In this document: piece by piece, positions 8,371-17,918 of the stretch
Numbering within the stretch: the stretch's first letter is position 1
Layout of the letters: each line of letters opens with the position of its first letter
Source: Garicola koreensis
Lineage (GTDB): Bacteria; Actinomycetota; Actinomycetes; Actinomycetales; Micrococcaceae
Length of the DNA: 64,000 nt
Direction: 5' to 3'
Assembly (NCBI RefSeq): GCF_014195445.1
Contig: NZ_JACIBT010000001.1
Coordinates: forward strand, 434,001 to 498,000
Notes under the pieces: generated by a model
The model's database searches: none
Seen by the model: the letters and a program-made list of their open reading frames with translations, nothing else
Told to the model about the DNA's origin: nothing
Translations under genes and position numbers: made by a program

Positions 8371-10161
8371 ATGCTCCATAAGGTCCACGACCTGTTCCGG
8401 CTGCGCACGAGTCCGGTCGTATTCTTCGTCTCAGCGGCCATCATCGCCGTTTTCGTCATCGTCACACTGGTCATCCCGACCCAAATGGGCAACTTCTGGG
8501 GAGCGGGTTCGGGCTGGCTCTACGACAATATGGGCTGGTTCTACACCTCCGGGGTGACCATCTTTCTGCTCTTCCTGATCTGGATGGCGGTGGGACGCTT
8601 CGGCCGAATGAAGCTCGGAGATGACGAGGAGAAGCCCGAGCACAGTGACATCACCTGGTTCGGCATGCTCTTCGCCGCCGGCATCGGCACCATTCTGATG
8701 TTCTGGGCCGTGGCGGAACCGGCCAACCACTTTGCGAATCCACCGCGCGGCGCCCAGGAAGGGATCGAGGGCGGCACCACGGAGGCGGCCAGTGAAGCCA
8801 TGGGCTTCACGCTCTTCCACTTCGGGCTGCACACCTGGACCATCTTTGCCCTGCCGGGTCTGGCTTTCGCCTACTTCATCTACAAGCGCAAGCTTCCCCC
8901 GCGGGTGTCCTCCCTCTTCCAGCCGCTGATCGGCGACCGCATCCACGGCCCCATCGGCAAAGCGATCGACGTGTTCGCGATCGTGGGCACGATCTTCGGT
9001 GTGGCAGTGTCCATCGGCCTGGGGACCATGCAGATCCACGCCGGTTTGGCGCAGCTGCTCGGCGTGCCCGACAGTGCCTGGTCCTTCATCATCATCATCG
9101 CTGTGGTCACGTTGATTGCGACCATCTCCTCGGTGCTCGGGGTGGAGAAGGGCATTAAGCGGCTGTCGAACTTCAACATTTGGACGGCCATGGCACTGCT
9201 GCTCTTCATCCTGGTCACCGGTCCCACGGTGTACCTGCTGCGCGGCATGTTCGAGTGGGCCGGCGTCTACTTGACCATGCTGCCGGAGCTGGGGTTCTGG
9301 AACGACACCTTGGAATCCACCGGCTGGCAGGAAGGCTGGACCATCTTCTACTGGGCGTGGACCATTGCCTGGGCACCCTTCGTCGGCATCTTCATCGCCC
9401 GGATCTCCCGCGGGCGCACAGTGCGTCAGTTCGTCACCGGGGTCCTGGGTCTTCCCACGCTGTTTACGATCGTGTGGTTCGGCGTCTGGGGCACCGGCGT
9501 CTTCGACATCGAACTCAACGGCGACGGCGGCCTGGTGGACACGGTGATCGACGACGGCGTGGAGACCGCACTGTTCGCCTTCCTCGCGGAATTCCCGCTG
9601 GCGACTCTGACCTCCTCCATTGCGGTCATGCTGGTCGGCATCTTCTTCGTCACCTCCATGGACTCCTGTTCGCTGGTCCTCGATGACATGTGCAACGGGT
9701 TTGAAGGATTCGCCCCGCTGCATCAGCGTGCGTTCTGGTCGGTGTCCATCGGCCTGATCGCGGCACTGCTGCTGACCGCCACGGGCGAGGGCGGACTGAC
9801 GGCCCTGCAGAACGTGGCCCTGGTCTTCGGCCTGCCGTTCTTCATCCTCGGGTACTTCATCATGTTCAACCTGTCCCGAGCGATGCGCGAGGACGCCGGA
9901 GAACTCGGCAGCCTGCGCACGCGCCGCTGGCTGCAGACCCTGCCGCCGGAGGAGTACGAGCGGCGAATGTATGAGAACGACGACACGCTGGCCACGGCAG
10001 TGGTGGCGCCTGACTACGCCGAGGGCTCCCAACCGGAGAACGCCCCGGAGGTGGAGCACGTCGAACAGCCGGAAGTGGTCACTGAGTACCGCATCCGCAC
10101 CGGTGAGATTCCCGTGGTGGATCAGGCCAACCCCCACCGGGACGACCCACCGCGCACCTGA
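8371..10161 (+). CDS. BCCT-family osmolyte transporter
   Basis: A 596-residue betaine/choline/carnitine transporter: a membrane carrier that takes up compatible solutes with Na+ or H+. About 12 hydrophobic segments are visible. The diagnostic Trp-rich signature is present (FYWAWTIAWAPFVGIFIARI, near residue 326), as is the glycine-rich TM3 stretch (IFGVAVSIGLGTMQIHAG). The last roughly 90 residues are hydrophilic and acidic, like the cytoplasmic tails that regulate osmosensing BCCT carriers. The ATG has a strong GAGAGGAA ribosome site. A possible promoter is TTGCAT (8288-8293) with TACGGT (8312-8317). The substrate (glycine betaine, ectoine or choline) cannot be read from the sequence. Confidence 0.9.
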   Translation: MLHKVHDLFRLRTSPVVFFVSAAIIAVFVIVTLVIPTQMGNFWGAGSGWLYDNMGWFYTSGVTIFLLFLIWMAVGRFGRMKLGDDEEKPEHSDITWFGMLFAAGIGTILMFWAVAEPANHFANPPRGAQEGIEGGTTEAASEAMGFTLFHFGLHTWTIFALPGLAFAYFIYKRKLPPRVSSLFQPLIGDRIHGPIGKAIDVFAIVGTIFGVAVSIGLGTMQIHAGLAQLLGVPDSAWSFIIIIAVVTLIATISSVLGVEKGIKRLSNFNIWTAMALLLFILVTGPTVYLLRGMFEWAGVYLTMLPELGFWNDTLESTGWQEGWTIFYWAWTIAWAPFVGIFIARISRGRTVRQFVTGVLGLPTLFTIVWFGVWGTGVFDIELNGDGGLVDTVIDDGVETALFAFLAEFPLATLTSSIAVMLVGIFFVTSMDSCSLVLDDMCNGFEGFAPLHQRAFWSVSIGLIAALLLTATGEGGLTALQNVALVFGLPFFILGYFIMFNLSRAMREDAGELGSLRTRRWLQTLPPEEYERRMYENDDTLATAVVAPDYAEGSQPENAPEVEHVEQPEVVTEYRIRTGEIPVVDQANPHRDDPPRT

Positions 10162-10179
10162 CTGAGGCCACGCTGCGCG

Positions 10180-10249
10180 GATGCCCGCGCCGAAACCGTC
10201 AGCAGGAGTGGGAAACCCGCTCCCGATTGTCAGTTTCGGCGCGGGCATC
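10180..10249. terminator. nested inverted repeat after BCCT gene
   Basis: A perfect 17-bp outer stem (10180-10196 with 10233-10249) encloses a second hairpin, GGAGTGGG (10205-10212), loop AAA, CCCGCTCC (10216-10223). It ends 8 bp before the -10 hexamer of coaE. A terminator for the BCCT gene is likely. Confidence 0.6.
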
Positions 10250-10269
10250 TTCGGACATAGGATCGAAGA

Positions 10270-10887
10270 ATGAGCCGAATTCTCAGTGTCGGGCTGACCG
10301 GCGGCATCGCTTCAGGGAAATCCGCAGTCTCGCAGCGGTTGGCTGAGCACGGCGCGATCGTGATCGACGCCGACGAGCTGTCCCGTGAGGTCGTGGCACC
10401 GGGCACCGAAGGACTGGCCGAGATCCACACCGAGTTCGGCCAGGACGTCATCACCGAGGAGGGTGCCCTGGACCGCCCGGCCCTGGGGGAGCAGGTGTTC
10501 AACGACGACGACGCCCGGGCGGCGCTCAACTCCATCATCCACCCCCGGGTGCGGGCAGCGGCGACGCAGCTGCGTGAAGCCGCCGGTGAGGGACGCATCG
10601 TGGTCGAAGACATTCCGCTGCTGGTCGAGACTGGTCAGCAGGAGAGGTTCGACGTCGTCGTCGTGGTTCAGGCGCCCCACGAGCAGCGGGTGCGCCGCAT
10701 GGCAGAGAACCGCGGCATGAGCCGGGCCGATGCCGAATCCCGCATCAGCGCCCAGGCCAGCGACGAACAGCGGTCCGCGGCAGCCGACGTCGTGCTGGAC
10801 AACTCCGGCACCCTGGAGGAACTGCACGAGCAGGTGGACCGGCTGTGGAGCACACTGTCGAACAGAGCTTCGAAGGCGAGCGCGTAG
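10270..10887 (+). CDS. coaE: dephospho-CoA kinase
   Basis: Dephospho-CoA kinase, 205 residues, performs the last step of coenzyme A synthesis: ATP-dependent phosphorylation of the ribose 3'-OH of dephospho-CoA. The P-loop GLTGGIASGKSAVS is at residues 8-21, the DADELSREVV motif follows, and the C-terminal part has the LID region with MAENRGMSRADAESRI. TAGGAT (10258-10263) lies exactly 6 nt before the ATG, so the mRNA is probably leaderless. The end of the gene contains a LexA-like site that may serve uvrB. Confidence 0.96.
   Translation: MSRILSVGLTGGIASGKSAVSQRLAEHGAIVIDADELSREVVAPGTEGLAEIHTEFGQDVITEEGALDRPALGEQVFNDDDARAALNSIIHPRVRAAATQLREAAGEGRIVVEDIPLLVETGQQERFDVVVVVQAPHEQRVRRMAENRGMSRADAESRISAQASDEQRSAAADVVLDNSGTLEELHEQVDRLWSTLSNRASKASA
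10858..10873. promoter_or_regulatory. near-consensus LexA (SOS) box before uvrB
   Basis: TCGAACAGAGCTTCGA differs at one base from the actinobacterial SOS consensus TCGAAC-N4-GTTCGA. It lies inside the 3' end of coaE, 76 bp before uvrB. A TAGACT -10-like hexamer is at 10885-10890, so binding here could control a uvrB promoter. Confidence 0.55.
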
Positions 10888-10948
10888 ACTGGCAGGTCAG
10901 TGAGCCGGGGACCCGACCCACACCAAGCAGACGGGAAGTGAGCCAACG

Positions 10949-13084
10949 ATGAGTCTTGCGCCGAAGATTTCGCGGACGGTCGCACCCTTCAGGGTCGAGA
11001 GCCCGTTCAGCCCCTCCGGCGACCAGCCCCAAGCGATCGAGGAGCTCGCCGAACGGATCGAGGGCGGAGAGAAGGACGTGGTGCTCATGGGCGCCACCGG
11101 CACCGGCAAATCCGCGACGGCGACCTGGCTGATCGAACGGGTTCAGCGTCCCACACTGGTGATGGTCCAGAACAAGACGCTGGCCGCGCAGCTGGCCAAC
11201 GAGTTCCGCGAACTGCTGCCCAACAACGCCGTGGAGTACTTCGTCTCCTACTACGACTACTACCAGCCGGAGGCCTACGTCCCGCAGACGGACACCTTCA
11301 TTGAGAAGGACTCCTCGGTCAACGACGAGGTGGAACGGCTGCGGCACTCGGCCACCAACGCACTGCTGACCCGCCGCGACGTGGTGGTGGTGGCCACGGT
11401 CTCCTGCATCTACGGTCTGGGCACCCCGGAGGAGTACATCGCCCAGATGGTGCCGGTCAAGCGCGGAGAGACGATTGACCGCGATGAGCTGCTGCGCCGC
11501 TTCGTGGCCATGCAGTACGTGCGCAACGACACCGACTTTCACCGCGGCACCTTCCGGGTGCGCGGGGACACCGTGGAGATCATCCCCATGTATGAGGAGC
11601 TCGCGGTGCGCATCGAGCTCTTCGGCGACGAGATCGAATCGATCCAAACGCTGCACCCGCTCACCGGCACCGTGGTGCGTGAGGAGGATGAGATGTACAT
11701 CTTCCCCGCCAGCCACTATGTGGCTGGCGACGACCGTATGGCCAAGGCGATCACCACCATTGAGGACGAGCTGCGCGAGCGGCTGCAGGAGCTGGAGTCC
11801 CAGGACAAGCTGTTGGAAGCTCAGCGGCTGCGCATGCGCACCACCTACGACCTGGAAATGATGCAGCAGATGGGTTTCTGCAACGGCATCGAGAACTACT
11901 CCCGGCACATCGACGGCCGCGAAGCCGGCTCCGCCCCACACTGCCTGCTGGACTACTTCCCAGACGATTTTCTGCTGATCGTGGACGAATCGCACGTGTC
12001 CATCCCGCAGATCGGCGGTATGTATGAAGGCGATATGTCGCGCAAACGCACGCTGGTGGACCACGGGTTCCGGCTGCCCTCGGCCATGGACAACCGGCCG
12101 CTGAAGTGGGATGAGTTCCTGGACCGCATCGGCCAGACCGTCTACATGTCCGCCACTCCCGGCAGCTACGAGCTCGGGCAGGCCGACGGCGCGGTGGAGC
12201 AGATCATCCGCCCCACCGGGCTGGTGGACCCTGAAGTGGTGGTCAAACCCACTAAGGGCCAGATCGATGACCTGTTGGAGGAGATCCGCGCCCGCAGTGA
12301 GCGCGGGGAGCGGGTGCTGGTGACCACGCTGACCAAACGCATGGCGGAGGACCTCACCGAGTACCTGTTGGAGCACCGGGTCAAGGTGGAGTACCTGCAC
12401 TCCGATGTGGATACGCTGCGGCGCATCGAGATTCTGCGCGAACTGCGCCAGGGAACCTTCGACGTGGTGGTCGGCATCAACCTGCTGCGTGAGGGCCTGG
12501 ATCTGCCCGAGGTCTCCCTGGTGGCGATCCTCGACGCCGATAAGGAAGGTTTCCTGCGCTCGACCACCTCACTGATCCAGACCATCGGCCGTGCCGCGCG
12601 CAACCTGTACGGGCAGGTGCACATGTATGCCGATAAGGTCACCGATTCCATGCGGCGGGCCATCGATGAGACGAACCGGCGCCGGGAGAAGCAGATCGCC
12701 TACAACGAGGCGCACGGCATCGACCCGACCCCGCTGGTGAAGCGCATCGCCGACATCACCGACCAGCTGGCCCGCGAGGACGCTGACACCGCCGACCTGC
12801 TGCAGGGGATGGGCGGTCTTGCTACCGGGTTCCAATACGGCAAGGGCCACCGCGGTCTCACCGCGCTGCAGAAGGACGACGACGCCGAGGCCACGGACCC
12901 GGACGCCGGCCAGGAGAGCCTGGCGGCGCAGACCCCTGCGGCCAGCACTGAGGATCTGATCGCCCAGCTCACCGAACAGATGCACCGGGCCGCAGAGGAG
13001 CTGAACTTCGAGTTGGCCGCCCGGCTGCGTGACGAGCTCGGCGACCTCAAACGCGAGCTGCGGGCAATCCAGGCGGCGCAGTAG
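10949..13084 (+). CDS. uvrB: excinuclease ABC subunit B
   Basis: UvrB, 711 residues, is the damage-verification helicase of nucleotide excision repair. It is loaded by UvrA and then binds UvrC. Walker A ([16 protein letters not shown]) is near residue 48. The beta-hairpin that probes DNA is visible ([21 protein letters not shown]), with the DESH box ([12 protein letters not shown]) and the helicase motif VI region (QTIGRAARN). The C-terminal UVR coiled coil ([19 protein letters not shown]) contacts UvrC. A GGAAGTGAG ribosome site precedes the ATG. Confidence 0.98.
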   Translation: MSLAPKISRTVAPFRVESPFSPSGDQPQAIEELAERIEGGEKDVVLMGATGTGKSATATWLIERVQRPTLVMVQNKTLAAQLANEFRELLPNNAVEYFVSYYDYYQPEAYVPQTDTFIEKDSSVNDEVERLRHSATNALLTRRDVVVVATVSCIYGLGTPEEYIAQMVPVKRGETIDRDELLRRFVAMQYVRNDTDFHRGTFRVRGDTVEIIPMYEELAVRIELFGDEIESIQTLHPLTGTVVREEDEMYIFPASHYVAGDDRMAKAITTIEDELRERLQELESQDKLLEAQRLRMRTTYDLEMMQQMGFCNGIENYSRHIDGREAGSAPHCLLDYFPDDFLLIVDESHVSIPQIGGMYEGDMSRKRTLVDHGFRLPSAMDNRPLKWDEFLDRIGQTVYMSATPGSYELGQADGAVEQIIRPTGLVDPEVVVKPTKGQIDDLLEEIRARSERGERVLVTTLTKRMAEDLTEYLLEHRVKVEYLHSDVDTLRRIEILRELRQGTFDVVVGINLLREGLDLPEVSLVAILDADKEGFLRSTTSLIQTIGRAARNLYGQVHMYADKVTDSMRRAIDETNRRREKQIAYNEAHGIDPTPLVKRIADITDQLAREDADTADLLQGMGGLATGFQYGKGHRGLTALQKDDDAEATDPDAGQESLAAQTPAASTEDLIAQLTEQMHRAAEELNFELAARLRDELGDLKRELRAIQAAQ

Positions 13085-13185
13085 GCGACAGTTGTCAGAC
13101 GTGCACGGACGCTCGACCGCGCACCGCAGATGAGGACGTGCCGCAGCCATAGGACACTGGTGACTTCAGACCACGGCCTGATCGA

Positions 13186-14499
13186 TCAGAACTCAGTGCG
13201 GGAGAGCAGCTCGCGCAGGATGGCGGGGCCGTCGTCGCTGATGCCGTCGTGGTGGAACTGATCGGTCTCATAGACGCTGAGTCCGCGCACTCGCTCAGCA
13301 GTTTCCAGGGCCAGCTCACGGGGGACGAAGACGTCGTCGGTATAGACCGCAGCGGCCGCGGGCACCGTGTTGCGCGCTAGCTGGTCCAGGTCATAGAGCG
13401 GGGCCCAGTCATCGATGGCGGCCACTTCATTGGCCGTTTCGAAGAGCGGCTCCAGCACTGGGTCCAGCTGCACGTGCTCACGGAGGATCATCTCGCCGAG
13501 CAGCAGCGGCGATGCCGCCTCGGGAGAGAACTCGGCGAACTCGTCGCGGACCCGCTGGGCAGCCCAATCAGTGCTTCCGCGGCCGCCAGCGAGCTCGGCA
13601 GGCTGACCATAGATGGACTCATGCATCACCGCATACAGCGGGTTGGAAGCGAAGGAGATGTGCTGGCCCACCGCGGCGAGGAACGTGTCCGACAGTTGGG
13701 TCCTCTCCGGACCCATGAAGGCCTCCTCCAACAGGTAGTGCAGCGTATCGGCCTTCGCATTTCCGCCCAGCAGCAGACCCAGCAGCTGCAGGCGGGCCAC
13801 GGTCAGCGCAGAGCCGTCCAGCAGCCGCACGTCGTTCTCCCGCAGGTGGGCGACGACCGCGTCGAGCGTGTCCCGGTCCTCGGGAAACCGAGTGAAGTGC
13901 TCCGCATTGCGGGCGGCGACCTTCTGATACGTGTGCTGATAGACGCGGTCCGCGTGCCCGGTCAGCTGCGTCAGACCACCGGTGATCAGCGCACGGTTCA
14001 TCCCCTGGGGGCGGAAGGACAGGTAGGTCAAGGTGCAGAACCCACCGAAGCTCTGCCCGAATACGGTCCAGGACGCGATGCCCAACTGGGCGCGCAGCGC
14101 CTCGGCATCCTCGACGATGGAATCGGCCCGGAAGCGGCGCAGGTGGGCGGCCTGATGAGCAGCCGAGCCGCGCGATGTCAGGGACTGCCGATTGAGCGGG
14201 GTGGAGAGGCCGGTGCCGCGCTGGTCCAGCATGATGATCCGAAAGTCTTTGCCCAGCTCGGCCATCCAGCCGGAAAGCTTCGGCGGACGGTTGCCCTTCC
14301 CACCCGGGCCGCCCTGCAGAAACAGCAGGTACGGCAGCTGCTGCACGTGGGGCTCGCCCTCAGCAAGCGCCTCAGCGGCGACGAACTCCCGGGCGTAAAC
14401 AGTGATCTGTTCACCCTCGGGCTCTGCCCAGTTCAGCGGAACGCTGACGCGGTGATCGGTGATGCGGGTGCCGTCGATCAGCTGACGTGAGGCAGTCAT
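13186..14499 (-). CDS. alpha/beta hydrolase, S33 prolyl aminopeptidase-like
   Basis: A 437-residue alpha/beta hydrolase of peptidase family S33 (prolyl aminopeptidase-like), which would release N-terminal residues, typically proline, from peptides. The oxyanion loop is LFLQGGPGGKGNRP (about residue 78), the nucleophile elbow is FGQSFGGFC (about 150), and the late His lies in YETDQFHHDGI. The protein is longer than typical proline iminopeptidases (about 310 residues) because of a large helical cap. It overlaps the helicase gene upstream by 4 nt and is the third gene of an MBL-helicase-hydrolase operon. No signal peptide is seen, so it is cytoplasmic. The substrate is not certain. Confidence 0.8.
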   Translation of the reverse strand: MTASRQLIDGTRITDHRVSVPLNWAEPEGEQITVYAREFVAAEALAEGEPHVQQLPYLLFLQGGPGGKGNRPPKLSGWMAELGKDFRIIMLDQRGTGLSTPLNRQSLTSRGSAAHQAAHLRRFRADSIVEDAEALRAQLGIASWTVFGQSFGGFCTLTYLSFRPQGMNRALITGGLTQLTGHADRVYQHTYQKVAARNAEHFTRFPEDRDTLDAVVAHLRENDVRLLDGSALTVARLQLLGLLLGGNAKADTLHYLLEEAFMGPERTQLSDTFLAAVGQHISFASNPLYAVMHESIYGQPAELAGGRGSTDWAAQRVRDEFAEFSPEAASPLLLGEMILREHVQLDPVLEPLFETANEVAAIDDWAPLYDLDQLARNTVPAAAAVYTDDVFVPRELALETAERVRGLSVYETDQFHHDGISDDGPAILRELLSRTEF

Positions 14500-17138
14500 A
14501 GAGCCTTCAGCTCTCCTACGTGGTCGACAGCGATCACAGCAGCCTCGGCCTCGTCGGAGGCGGCAAGGTCGACCCAGGCACTGATCACCCAGTCGTGGTT
14601 TCCCTGGTCGTCGTCGAGCACCTGGACTGCGTGCCAGAAGTCCGGCCGGTCGGTCGGGTTCTTGTCCAACCGGAAGTGTTCGGCGCTGCGTGCCTTCGCG
14701 TCGGTGTAGACGTCGTCGTACTCGTCAAAGAACGTATCCAGGGCCTGGGCCCAGCGGTCCGGCGAAGCGAACTCCGAGGTGGGGGAGTGCTCCCGCTCCA
14801 ACGCCGCCAGCGCCTCCTCCCGCTCATTGGCGAAGAGCTCAGCGCGGCGGAACATGGCATTGCGGATCAGCACCCCAAACGCGCGCTCATTGCCGCTGAT
14901 GCCGGTGGGCGGAGCCTGCGGTGCGGCCTCGTTCTGCTCGCGCTGCAGTTCGGCGAGCTTCTGCGGGTCATCAGCGGCCGCCAGGCGTTCCCACTCCTCC
15001 AGCAGCGAGGAGTCGGTCTGCCGGATGACCTCGCCGAGCCACTCAATCAGGTCCTCCAGCTCCTCGCTGACCTGTGTGGCGGGCACGGTCCGGCTCAGTG
15101 TGCGGTACGCGTCGGAGAGGTAGCGCAGCAGCACCCCTTCACTGCGGGCCAGGCCGTAGAAGTTTACCGCGTCGACGAAGGTGAAGGCGCGTTCGATCAT
15201 GTCGCGCACCACCGATTTGGGCGCCAGCTCGTGGTCTCCGGCCCAGGGGGCCGCGGCCCGGTAGACCTCAAACTGCTGCTGAAGCAGTTCGGCCAACGGC
15301 TGCGGGTGGGTCATCTCGTCGAGGATCCGCATCCGCTCGGTGTAGTCGACCCCCTCGGCCTTCAACTCAGCGATCCGCTCGCCCTTGAGCTTCCTCACCT
15401 GCGCCCCGGTGACCTGGTGCGGGGTCTCCAGGATCGATTCGATGACGCTGATCACATCCAGCGCGTAGGTTTCGGACTCCGGGTCCAGCAGGTCCAGGGC
15501 GGCCACCGCGAAGGGCGCCAGCGGCTGGTTCAGGGCGAAGTCGTCCTGCAGCTCGACCTGCAGATCCACGGTGCGGCCATCGGCGTCGGGCTCATCCAGC
15601 CGCTCCAGCACACCGGCGGCCAGCAGCTCACGCAGAATCTGCAGCGCCCGGCGCTGCAGCTGGGCCTGGCGGGCCGGGGTCTCATCGGAGCTGGTGATCA
15701 GCCGCCGCGCCGCCAGAATCGTGTTGTCCGGGCGGTTGAGCAGGTGCAGCACCATGGCGTAGGTGACCTGCATCCGCGACACCATTGGCTCGGGGGAGGC
15801 GTCGATGATCCGCTCAAAGGTCTTCTCGCTCCAGGAGACGAACCCTTCGGGCGGCTTCTTCTTGGGCTTGGTCTTCATCGCCTGGGCCAGTTTGGCCTCG
15901 TCACCGGCGTGCTTGGCGGCTAGCTTGCGGGCCGCGGACTCGTTCTCAATGACATGCTCGGGCGCCTGGACCACCACAGTGCCCTCGGTGTCGAAGCCGG
16001 CGCGTCCGGCGCGTCCGGCGATTTGGTGAAACTCGCGCGCATTGAGCTGGCGCACCCGGATCCCGTCATACTTGGACAGTCCGGTCAGCAGCACTGTGCG
16101 GATGGGCACGTTGATGCCCACCCCGAGCGTGTCGGTTCCGGAGATGACTTTCAGCAGCCCCTGCTGGGACAGCTGCTCCACCAGCCTGCGATATTTGGGC
16201 AGCATGCCCGCGTGGTGGACTCCGACGCCGGACTTCAGCAGCCGCGAGAGCGTCTGACCGTACCCCTTGGCGAAGCGGAAGGTCTTCAGCTGCTCACCCA
16301 GCAGCTCACGCTCCGCCTTGGAGAGCAGCTTCAGGCTCATCAGCCCCGCCGCACTCTCTGCCGCGGCCCGCTGGGAGAAGTGGACCACATACACCGGTGC
16401 CTGCTGGGTCTCGGCCAGCTCTTCCAACGTGTCCACCAGGGTCGTGGTGGAATACTGGTAGCTCAACGGCACCGGACGAGACGCCGACGAGACGACGACG
16501 ACGTCGCGGCCGGTTCGCTCGGCGATCTGGCGCTGGAACGAGCTGGTGTCGCCCAGGGTGGCTGACATCAGCAGGAACTGCGCCTGCGGAAGCTCGATCA
16601 GCGGCACCTGCCAGGCCCAGCCGCGGTGCGGGTCGGCGTAGAAGTGGAACTCATCCATGATCACCGGGCCCACATCAGCGTCTGCGCCCTCACGCAGCGC
16701 CTCATTAGCCAGGATCTCCGCGGTGCAGCAGATGATGGGCGCCTCAGCGTTGACCGACGAGTCCCCGGTCACCATGCCCACATTCGCTGCGCCGAAGACC
16801 TCGACCAGGGAGAAGAACTTTTCGGAGACCAGCGCTTTGATGGGGGCGGTGTAGACGCTGCGCTCACCGCGGGTCAGGGCGAAGAAGTGAGCGGCCAGCG
16901 CCACCATGGACTTCCCCGAACCGGTGGGGGTGGACATGATCACGTGATGCCCGTCGGCCAGCTCGGCAACCGCGTCCTCCTGCGCCGGGTAGAGCTGCAG
17001 ACCGCGGGCGTTGACCCAGGCGTTGAACGCCTCGAAGAGCTCTTCCGGGGCCAGCGGCCGCCACGCGGCCGTCTCGGGGACCTCAAGTATGGGGGCAGCG
17101 ACTGCCGTGCTGGGGCTCACCAGCCGCGCTCGCGCCAC
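14496..17138 (-). CDS. Ski2-like DEAD/DEAH helicase with DUF3516
   Basis: An 880-residue superfamily 2 helicase with the DUF3516 C-terminal region found in actinobacteria. Motif I is STPTGSGKSMVALAA (about residue 68), motif II is MDEFHFYAD, motif III is LMSATLGD, and motif VI is HQIAGRAGRAGFDTEG. The Ski2-like layout suggests RNA or DNA unwinding, but the substrate is unknown. It overlaps the MBL hydrolase gene by 22 nt at its start and the S33 hydrolase by 4 nt at its end, so the three are translated as an operon. A second Ski2-like helicase (helY) is at 52141-55086. The two are paralogous in architecture, not duplicates. Confidence 0.88.
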   Translation of the reverse strand: MARARLVSPSTAVAAPILEVPETAAWRPLAPEELFEAFNAWVNARGLQLYPAQEDAVAELADGHHVIMSTPTGSGKSMVALAAHFFALTRGERSVYTAPIKALVSEKFFSLVEVFGAANVGMVTGDSSVNAEAPIICCTAEILANEALREGADADVGPVIMDEFHFYADPHRGWAWQVPLIELPQAQFLLMSATLGDTSSFQRQIAERTGRDVVVVSSASRPVPLSYQYSTTTLVDTLEELAETQQAPVYVVHFSQRAAAESAAGLMSLKLLSKAERELLGEQLKTFRFAKGYGQTLSRLLKSGVGVHHAGMLPKYRRLVEQLSQQGLLKVISGTDTLGVGINVPIRTVLLTGLSKYDGIRVRQLNAREFHQIAGRAGRAGFDTEGTVVVQAPEHVIENESAARKLAAKHAGDEAKLAQAMKTKPKKKPPEGFVSWSEKTFERIIDASPEPMVSRMQVTYAMVLHLLNRPDNTILAARRLITSSDETPARQAQLQRRALQILRELLAAGVLERLDEPDADGRTVDLQVELQDDFALNQPLAPFAVAALDLLDPESETYALDVISVIESILETPHQVTGAQVRKLKGERIAELKAEGVDYTERMRILDEMTHPQPLAELLQQQFEVYRAAAPWAGDHELAPKSVVRDMIERAFTFVDAVNFYGLARSEGVLLRYLSDAYRTLSRTVPATQVSEELEDLIEWLGEVIRQTDSSLLEEWERLAAADDPQKLAELQREQNEAAPQAPPTGISGNERAFGVLIRNAMFRRAELFANEREEALAALEREHSPTSEFASPDRWAQALDTFFDEYDDVYTDAKARSAEHFRLDKNPTDRPDFWHAVQVLDDDQGNHDWVISAWVDLAASDEAEAAVIAVDHVGELKAL

Positions 17139-17800
17139 TGGCTCAGCTGCGGCCGTTCCTCACCCAGAGTGGTCGGCGCCCCGTGACCGGGGTGGATGAT
17201 GGTGTCGTCGTCGTACTCGTCGAAGATCCGGGTCTCCACATCGTCAATCAGTGAGGAGAAGTCCTCGCTGCTCCAGGTTTTGCCCACTCCGCCGGGGAAG
17301 AGCGCGTCCCCGGTGAAGATGTGGGCTGGGCCGTCCTCCACCGGGTAGACGAAGGCGACTGAGCCGGGGGTGTGACCACGCAGGTGGATCACATCCAGAG
17401 AGATCCCGTCGTACTGGAGGGTCTCACCGTGCTGCAGCCGTCGGTGGATGCTCACCCCCTGGGCCGATTCGATCGCTGCGGCGTCCTCGGCGCCGGCGGC
17501 CAGCTCCACCCCCTGCGTGTCCACCCCCCGCGTGCTCGCCAGCTGCGGCAGGGCGCGAATATGGTCCCAATGCTGATGGGTGGTGAGCACGGCGCGCAGA
17601 CCGGGGGAGCAGGGGGTGTCTTCGGTGGCGGCGGTCAGCATCGCCTCCACGGTGTCAGGCTGATCGGCGGCGTCGATGAGCACCTGGACCCCCGACTTCT
17701 TGGCGGTGAGCAGGTAGACGTTGTTGCTCATCTCGCTCACTGCGATGCGCCGTACGGTGACTGCGGGCAGGTCGTAGATCAAGGATGTTTCCGGGGCCAT
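17117..17800 (-). CDS. MBL-fold hydrolase, glyoxalase II-like
   Basis: A metallo-beta-lactamase-fold hydrolase of about 227 residues, similar to glyoxalase II-type thioesterases. Metal ligands are visible: TTHQHWDH (HxHxDH motif), [16 protein letters not shown] (bridging Asp) and IHPGHG. An ATG at 17800 is preferred over one 12 codons upstream, because minus-strand TACACT (plus 17808-17813) lies 7 nt before it. It is first in the operon with the DUF3516 helicase and is divergent from uvrA. The physiological substrate is unknown. Confidence 0.85.
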   Translation of the reverse strand: MAPETSLIYDLPAVTVRRIAVSEMSNNVYLLTAKKSGVQVLIDAADQPDTVEAMLTAATEDTPCSPGLRAVLTTHQHWDHIRALPQLASTRGVDTQGVELAAGAEDAAAIESAQGVSIHRRLQHGETLQYDGISLDVIHLRGHTPGSVAFVYPVEDGPAHIFTGDALFPGGVGKTWSSEDFSSLIDDVETRIFDEYDDDTIIHPGHGAPTTLGEERPQLSQWRERGW

Positions 17801-17874
17801 GGGTTCCAGTGTATGCCGAGGCGCGGACTCACTCATAGGCCACGAAGCGGTGAATGTGCCCCTCGATCGTGACC

Positions 17875-17911
17875 TCGAACACTTGTTCGAGTCAGGGTTC
17901 GGTCGTAGAAT
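17875..17911 (+). promoter_or_regulatory. uvrA promoter with perfect LexA box
   Basis: TCGAACACTTGTTCGA (17875-17890) matches the actinobacterial SOS consensus exactly. It overlaps a -35 element TTGTTC (17883-17888), which is 17 bp from a -10 TAGAAT (17906-17911). LexA bound here would block sigma factor access, so uvrA should be DNA-damage inducible. Confidence 0.85.
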
Positions 17912-17918
17912 GAGGCGC

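Noticed and set aside
17801-17836. Upstream ATG of the MBL hydrolase gene
   Set aside because: The 12 extra residues are not conserved-looking and would place the -10 hexamer inside the coding region.
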